DNA of 10,993 nucleotides. Source: Pseudomonadota bacterium. Its GTDB lineage: Bacteria > Pseudomonadota > Alphaproteobacteria > Sphingomonadales > Sphingomonadaceae. A model generated the notes under the pieces. It had not been told where the DNA came from, did no database searches, and saw only the letters and a list, made by a program, of their open reading frames with translations. Where the stretch lies: assembly GCA_023432995.1 (NCBI GenBank), contig JAEZES010000108.1, positions 1 through 10,993 on the forward strand. The letters run 5' to 3'. The translations under genes and the position numbers were made by a program. This document shows, piece by piece, positions 7,299 to 10,993 of this stretch (position 1 is its first letter; each line of letters starts with the position of its first letter).

Positions 7299-9881
7299 TC
7301 AGGCGCGCAGCCGCTCGATCGCCTGGGCCAGCGCGACATAGAGCTTGCCCATGTCCGACGACAGCAGGGTCACCGCCAGCGCGTGCCCGTCACGCGTCGA
7401 CAGCACGCTGCGCAGCATCGCTTCGAAATCGTGGATGTAGCGGTTGACCGTTTCGCGGAAGTCGGCGTCCTCCTCGTAGATCCCGGCCACGGCGCGCGCG
7501 CTCTGGCTGTCGAGCAGGCGCACCGCCCGGCGGGTGAAGATGCCGCGGTCGCCGCGCAGGTAGCTTGCCCAGGCGGTGTCGGTCACATCGTTGGCGAACG
7601 CCTTCGAGATGTCGATCGCGTTCGAATTCAGGCTTTCGGTGATGAGCGCCATGCGCCGCGTGAAGTCGTTGTCGACCTGTTCCTCGGCGCGCTCGCGCGC
7701 ATGCGCGACGCGGCGTTCGAGGTTGCCGGCGAGTTCGTTGACCGCGGCCAGTTGGTCGCGCAGCAGCACGACGGTCTCACGGCCGCGTTCGCCGGCACGT
7801 TGCGCCGCTTCCTCGAGCTCGGAGATCGCACTGGCAGCGTTGTCGCGCAGCGCCTGCTCGATCGCCGCGGTGCTGTCGCCCGCGATGCGCTCGGCCATGC
7901 CGCGGATCGCTTCGGCCTGCTGGTCCTGGAATCCGGCGAACACGCTGCGCGAAGCGTTCTCGAGCGTGGCGATCGCCTCGCCGAGCTCGCTGCGCGCCTG
8001 CGCCGCGAGCGCCTCGGAGCTCTGCGCCAGCTCGGCCAGCCGGCTTTCGAGCTGGTTCAGCTGTTCGAGCGTCGCGGTCCCGTTGACCCGGGCGGCATCG
8101 ATGTGGCCGGCAAGCGCCGCCCCTTTCTCGCCCGTGTCGGCTATCAGGCCCTGGAGCGCGCCGGCCTGGCGCTCGAACGCCGCGAGGCGGGCTTCGGCCT
8201 CGCTGATCGCCTGCGGCAGGTCGGTGCCGCCGTGCTCGGCGCTGGCACGGATCAGTTCGAGCAGGCGCACGCTGTCGTTGGTCAGCCGGGCGATCTGCTC
8301 GCCGCTCTTCTCGATCAGCGCCTGGCTCTCGGCGAGGCGGGCGCCGAGCCCTTCGGCCGAGCCCGACAGCTCGCCCTGCGTCTGGCGGCCCTGGCTCGAA
8401 ATCCGCTCCATTTCGGCGCTCAGTTCGGCGAGCCGCTGGGCGAGCGCGTCGCCGCGTTCGGCGAGCCCGGAAACGTGGGCGAGGTGCTCCTGCTGGCGCT
8501 CGGCGATCTGCGCGTCGAAGGCGGCAATGCGCTGCTCGAGCGCCGCGAGTGCCGCAGCCTCGCGCGCTTCGGCCTCGGCCGTACGCTGACTGCGCTGCAG
8601 CTCGAACGCCTCGGTGCGCTCGGCGAGCGCCCGTTCGACCTGCTCGGCCTCGGTGCGCACCTCGGCCAACCGCTGGCGCGCGGCTTCCATCGCCCCCTGA
8701 TCGACCTCGGTGATGCGGCGGATCGTGTCGCGCATGCGCTGCTCGAGCTCGGCCACGGCATTGGACCAGGCTCCGGCGGCGTCACGCTCGCCGTCGCGCA
8801 AGGTGTCGGCGAGGCGGGTGCCCTCGTCGCGAAGCAGCGCCATGCGTTCCTGCAGGGCCTCGAACGCCGCGGACTCGGCCGCCTCGAGCTCGCCCTGGCG
8901 CGCGGTCAGCTCCTCGCGCAGCGTATCGGCGCGGCGCCGGATGGCGGCGAAGGCCTCCACCTCGCGCCCGTCGAGCTCGGCGCGGAACGCCGCGCTGCGC
9001 TCGGCCAGCTCGGCGAACCGGTTGCTGGCGATCGTTTCGAGCTCCGCCGCCTGGCTGCCGAAGGCGGCGAGCGCCTCGTCGACCTTGCCCCGCAGGGTGG
9101 CGACTTGCCGCCCGCTGGCCTCACCGAACTGGTTAAGGCGGTTGAACCCGGCGACGAGCTCCTCGAGCTGTTCTTTGGCGATGGCGCCGGCGTGGCCGAT
9201 CTGGCTGGCGACGTCGCGCGCCGAATTGGAGATCACCGGCAGGTCGTCGCGCAGCCGGTCCATGTTCTCCAGCGCGGTCGTGCTGACACGGCCGATAGCC
9301 TCGACCTGCGCGCCGTTGTCGCGCACGAGGTCCTGCAGCCGGTCGGCATGCTGCGACAGCCGCTCGCCGGCGATCCGGCCGAGCGACTCGAGGTCGCGCG
9401 ACTGCGCGGCGATGAAATCCCGCGCCAGGCTGAGCTCGCGGTTGACCACCGCGAGCCGGCGTTCGAGTGCGGCGGACTCCTGCGCGAGCTCGCGCGCGGC
9501 GCGGCCGAAGCGCGCGGCCTCGCGCTGGCTGTTGCGCATCGCCAGCAGCCACAGCGCGATGACCAGCAGGACCGGCACCGACCAGTCGACGATCCACTCC
9601 GCCCACTGGACGGAGCTGGCGCCGGCAAACATCGCCTGCCGGTGGGCCAGCCCGAAGAACACCGTCCAGTCGATCACCGCCAGGACCGCCAGCGCGGGCA
9701 TGATCCAGCCGAAGCGCTCGCGCCGGTCGACGGCTTCGTCGCGCGAAATGAACTCCTCCGCCGGAGCAGGGTTGTCGTCGACGCGCGCGTCGTCCGCCGC
9801 GGTGGCGACGGCCTCGGCAGCGCTGTCCGTCTCGCTCTGGGCTTGGGACCCGACGGCCACGAGGTTCTTCCGGTTGCTCAT
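7299..9881 (-). CDS. Large membrane-anchored coiled-coil protein, TipN-like polarity factor candidate
   Basis: 860 residues from the ATG at 9881; a TTG three codons upstream (9890) is a less likely start, and neither has a clear ribosome binding site. Order of parts: hydrophilic acidic N-terminus (1-56); two transmembrane helices at about 59-80 (starts WIMPALAVLAV) and 98-115 (PVLLVIALWLLAM); a very long Ala/Glu/Arg/Gln-rich helical region with heptad-like spacing (about 119-735); and a 125-residue non-repetitive C-terminal region (736-860) with DFTRRMALITESLN, FTRRAVRLLDS, YIHDFEAMLRSVL and LLSSDMGKLYVALAQAI. No Walker A motif is present, so SMC and ATPase labels do not fit. Caulobacter TipN, a pole/birth-scar landmark, has two N-terminal membrane helices, a long coiled coil and 888 residues. 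The match is by architecture and partial recall of the C-terminal motifs, not by alignment. Likely a structural scaffold on the cytoplasmic face of the inner membrane. It converges with the nuo-rnj operon. Confidence 0.6.
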   Translation of the reverse strand: MSNRKNLVAVGSQAQSETDSAAEAVATAADDARVDDNPAPAEEFISRDEAVDRRERFGWIMPALAVLAVIDWTVFFGLAHRQAMFAGASSVQWAEWIVDWSVPVLLVIALWLLAMRNSQREAARFGRAARELAQESAALERRLAVVNRELSLARDFIAAQSRDLESLGRIAGERLSQHADRLQDLVRDNGAQVEAIGRVSTTALENMDRLRDDLPVISNSARDVASQIGHAGAIAKEQLEELVAGFNRLNQFGEASGRQVATLRGKVDEALAAFGSQAAELETIASNRFAELAERSAAFRAELDGREVEAFAAIRRRADTLREELTARQGELEAAESAAFEALQERMALLRDEGTRLADTLRDGERDAAGAWSNAVAELEQRMRDTIRRITEVDQGAMEAARQRLAEVRTEAEQVERALAERTEAFELQRSQRTAEAEAREAAALAALEQRIAAFDAQIAERQQEHLAHVSGLAERGDALAQRLAELSAEMERISSQGRQTQGELSGSAEGLGARLAESQALIEKSGEQIARLTNDSVRLLELIRASAEHGGTDLPQAISEAEARLAAFERQAGALQGLIADTGEKGAALAGHIDAARVNGTATLEQLNQLESRLAELAQSSEALAAQARSELGEAIATLENASRSVFAGFQDQQAEAIRGMAERIAGDSTAAIEQALRDNAASAISELEEAAQRAGERGRETVVLLRDQLAAVNELAGNLERRVAHARERAEEQVDNDFTRRMALITESLNSNAIDISKAFANDVTDTAWASYLRGDRGIFTRRAVRLLDSQSARAVAGIYEEDADFRETVNRYIHDFEAMLRSVLSTRDGHALAVTLLSSDMGKLYVALAQAIERLRA

Positions 9882-9951
9882 GCTATGCAAAATACCACAC
9901 CACGAGACATGATAAACCCCGCGTTAGGAACTCTTCCACTATGCCCCGGGA
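9882..9951. promoter_or_regulatory. Divergent intergenic region between the coiled-coil gene and the Hpt-like gene
   Basis: 70 bases, clearly more AT-rich than the surrounding genes, and the only non-coding segment before the Hpt-like gene. It must hold leftward transcription signals and probably rightward ones. TATTTT on the minus strand (plus-strand AAAATA, 9889-9894) and GATAAA on the plus strand (9911-9916) are weak -10-like candidates without convincing -35 partners. I see no GANTC methylation site and no full TTAA-N7-TTAA CtrA box. Confidence 0.4.
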
Positions 9952-10251
9952 ATGGCCCTCGAATCCGCAGATTTCGACGCTACCCTGGCGGCTGCCGCCG
10001 GCGAGGACGCGGAGCTGCTGCGCGAACTGCGCGCGGCCTTCGCCGAAAGCCTGACGCAACAGGTCGACCTGCTGCGCCGCGCGCGCTGCGACGGCAACTG
10101 GGAGGTCGCCGCGATGCGCCTCAGGGGGCTCGGCGCGAGCTTTCACGCGCCCGAGCTCGTTCGGCTGGCCGAGCAGGCCCTCGACGGGGCGCCGGGCGAA
10201 CCCGGCGTGCTGCGCCAGCTCGACAAGTTCTGCGCCGAATTCACAGGCTGA
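9952..10251 (+). CDS. Hpt-like small protein lacking the phospho-accepting histidine
   Basis: 99-residue, mostly helical cytoplasmic protein without membrane segments. It resembles histidine phosphotransfer (Hpt) domains: an N-terminal helical part with LLRELRAAFAESLTQQVDLL (22-41), then AAMRLRGLGASFHAPELVRL (53-72), which lines up with the family pattern A-H-x-L-K-G-x-A-x-x-x-G-x-x-x-L. In this alignment the histidine that carries the phosphate is Met55, the following basic residue is kept (Arg58), and the later conserved glycine is His65. If real, it cannot relay phosphate in the usual way, unless H65 substitutes; it may be a binding or inhibitory pseudo-Hpt. The ATG at 9952 is the only ATG, GTG or TTG in frame after the stop at 9925; the CGGGA before it is too close for a normal ribosome binding site, so the mRNA may be leaderless. 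It diverges from the coiled-coil gene. Fold assignment is moderately sure, function unknown. Confidence 0.65.
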   Translation: MALESADFDATLAAAAGEDAELLRELRAAFAESLTQQVDLLRRARCDGNWEVAAMRLRGLGASFHAPELVRLAEQALDGAPGEPGVLRQLDKFCAEFTG

Positions 10252-10278
10252 ACGCCGCTTCGCTTGGCAGGCGAGGCC

Positions 10279-10296
10279 CGAACGCTTAGGCGTTCG
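10279..10296 (+). promoter_or_regulatory. Perfect hairpin just before the GTG start of the next gene
   Basis: CGAACGC and GCGTTCG form a perfect 7-bp stem with the loop TTAG, inside the 48-base gap (10252-10299). The only ribosome binding site-like bases (TTAGG, 10286-10290) fall in the loop, and the 3' arm ends three bases before the GTG at 10300. It could modulate initiation, or weakly terminate or stabilise the Hpt-like transcript. No U-tract follows. Confidence 0.4.
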
Positions 10297-10299
10297 ACT

Positions 10300-10993
10300 G
10301 TGCGTGCTGCCCTGATTTCGATCGCTGCAACACCGCTCCCCCTGGCCGGGAAATCGATCGCGCGCCGCCAGCTCGATTTCGCGCTCGCGGCCGGCTGCGA
10401 GCGGGTGATCGCACTCGGCGACGGGGCCTCGGCCGAGGCTCTCGCGCTGCGCCATGCCGCCGAGGCGCGCGGCGCGAAGTTCCAGTGCATCGGCGATGCG
10501 CATGGCCTGCTCGGCGCGGTCCCGGCCGCGGACGAACTGCTCGTGCTTGCCCCCGGCTTGCTCGCCGAGGACGCGAGCGCGCTCGAGGCGCTCGAGCGCG
10601 GCAGCGCCGTGCTGGTGCTGCCGGCGGGCCCGGGTGTCGCGGCGGGGTTCGAACGGATCGACCTCGAGCGCGCCTGGGCCGGCGCGCTGGTCCTGTCCGG
10701 TCGGCTCGTCGAGCGGCTGGCGGACCTTCCGCCCGACAGCGAAGCGACCGCGGCCCTGCTCCGGATTGCGCTCCAGGCCCGCGTGGCGGAGAAGCGGCTG
10801 GCCGAGAAGGCGCTCGACGAGGGCGCCTGGACGATCGTCGGCGGGGAGGGCGATCTCGGGCTGCGCCAGCGCGCCTGGCTCAAGCGCAACCTGCCTCGCG
10901 CCGACGGCTACGGTCTCTCGCGGCGGCTGGCCAGCCTCGCCCTGCGGCGGCTCGCAATTCCGCTGCTGGCGACGGCGCGCGCGCTGCCTGGGC
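10300..10993 (+). CDS. Degenerate nucleotidyltransferase-like protein, 3' end outside window
   Basis: Frame open from GTG 10300 to the window end (231 codons, no stop); a TTG at 10264 is an alternative in-frame start that would add 12 residues. The N-terminus RAALISIAATPLPLAGKSIA, then RRQLDFALAAGCERVIAL, follows the first strand, the 'PL-x-x-GK-P' segment and the first helix of sugar-nucleotidyltransferase domains. However, the usual AAG-x-G-x-R loop is replaced by IAATPL, and the strand where a metal-binding Asp is expected reads LLVLAPGLLAED. Nucleotidyl transfer is therefore doubtful. The end visible here (WLKRNLPRADGYGLSRR, then an Ala/Leu-rich stretch) loosely recalls the linker into the CDP-alcohol phosphatidyltransferase part of fused inositol-phosphate cytidylyltransferase/phosphatidyltransferase proteins. 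This is inference, since the diagnostic DG-x2-AR motif would lie beyond the window. It follows the Hpt-like gene on the same strand and may be cotranscribed. Confidence 0.6.
   Translation, partial: MRAALISIAATPLPLAGKSIARRQLDFALAAGCERVIALGDGASAEALALRHAAEARGAKFQCIGDAHGLLGAVPAADELLVLAPGLLAEDASALEALERGSAVLVLPAGPGVAAGFERIDLERAWAGALVLSGRLVERLADLPPDSEATAALLRIALQARVAEKRLAEKALDEGAWTIVGGEGDLGLRQRAWLKRNLPRADGYGLSRRLASLALRRLAIPLLATARALPG

Noticed and set aside
7299..9881. SMC/ATPase-type chromosome segregation protein
   Set aside because: The long coiled coil invites this label, but there is no Walker A or B or ABC signature, and two N-terminal membrane helices are present.
9882..9951. CtrA or CcrM (GANTC) sites in the divergent promoter region
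   Set aside because: TTAGGAACTC at 9924-9933 resembles a half site only superficially; no TTAA pair with 7-base spacing and no GANTC is present.
7383..10289. Very long open frame on the + strand (968 codons) opposite the coiled-coil gene
   Set aside because: It runs antisense through the coiled-coil gene, the divergent promoter region and the Hpt-like gene. Its translation is Arg/Gly/Ala/His-rich without domains or helices typical of a protein; high GC removes stops from such antisense frames. The minus-strand frame has membrane helices, heptads and a structured C-terminus.

Overview
This is a GC-rich chromosomal window. Its gene content and order suggest an alphaproteobacterium, most likely of the Sphingomonadales (Sphingomonas/Erythrobacter type). 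The reasons are the order nuoL-nuoM-nuoN-birA-coaX-rnj, the alphaproteobacterial type of RNase J, and a DUF1467 membrane protein at the operon end. I see no rRNA, tRNA, CRISPR, insertion sequence or phage gene. This is core genome rather than an accessory island.

Left part (1-7286, + strand): one tightly packed run of seven genes. It opens inside nuoL and continues with nuoM and nuoN, the proton-pumping antiporter-like membrane subunits of respiratory complex I. Next come birA (biotin-protein ligase), coaX (type III pantothenate kinase, first step of coenzyme A synthesis), rnj (ribonuclease J) and a 95-residue two-helix DUF1467 protein. Every junction overlaps by 1-4 bases, except nuoN/birA, which is separated by one base. 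The run is therefore very probably an operon tail with translational coupling. It joins energy metabolism, two cofactor functions (biotin attachment, CoA) and RNA processing.

Middle part (7299-9881, - strand): one long gene converging on the operon, for an 860-residue protein. It has two membrane helices near the N-terminus, about 600 residues of Ala/Glu/Arg-rich coiled coil, and a compact 125-residue C-terminal region. This plan and size fit the alphaproteobacterial polarity landmark TipN, which I propose as an inference. A 20-base inverted repeat covers the point where the two transcription units meet.

Right part (9952-10993, + strand): diverging from the coiled-coil gene across 70 bases is a 99-residue Hpt-like protein with methionine where the phospho-accepting histidine is expected. 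After a 48-base gap with a perfect 7-bp hairpin comes a GTG-initiated gene cut by the window end. Its N-terminus looks like a nucleotidyltransferase fold that has lost its signature loop. The last visible residues may lead into a CDP-alcohol phosphatidyltransferase-like part, but this is uncertain.

The most interesting material is in the right third: a probable polarity scaffold, a histidine-less Hpt-like protein sharing its promoter region, and a degenerate nucleotidyltransferase-like protein next to them.
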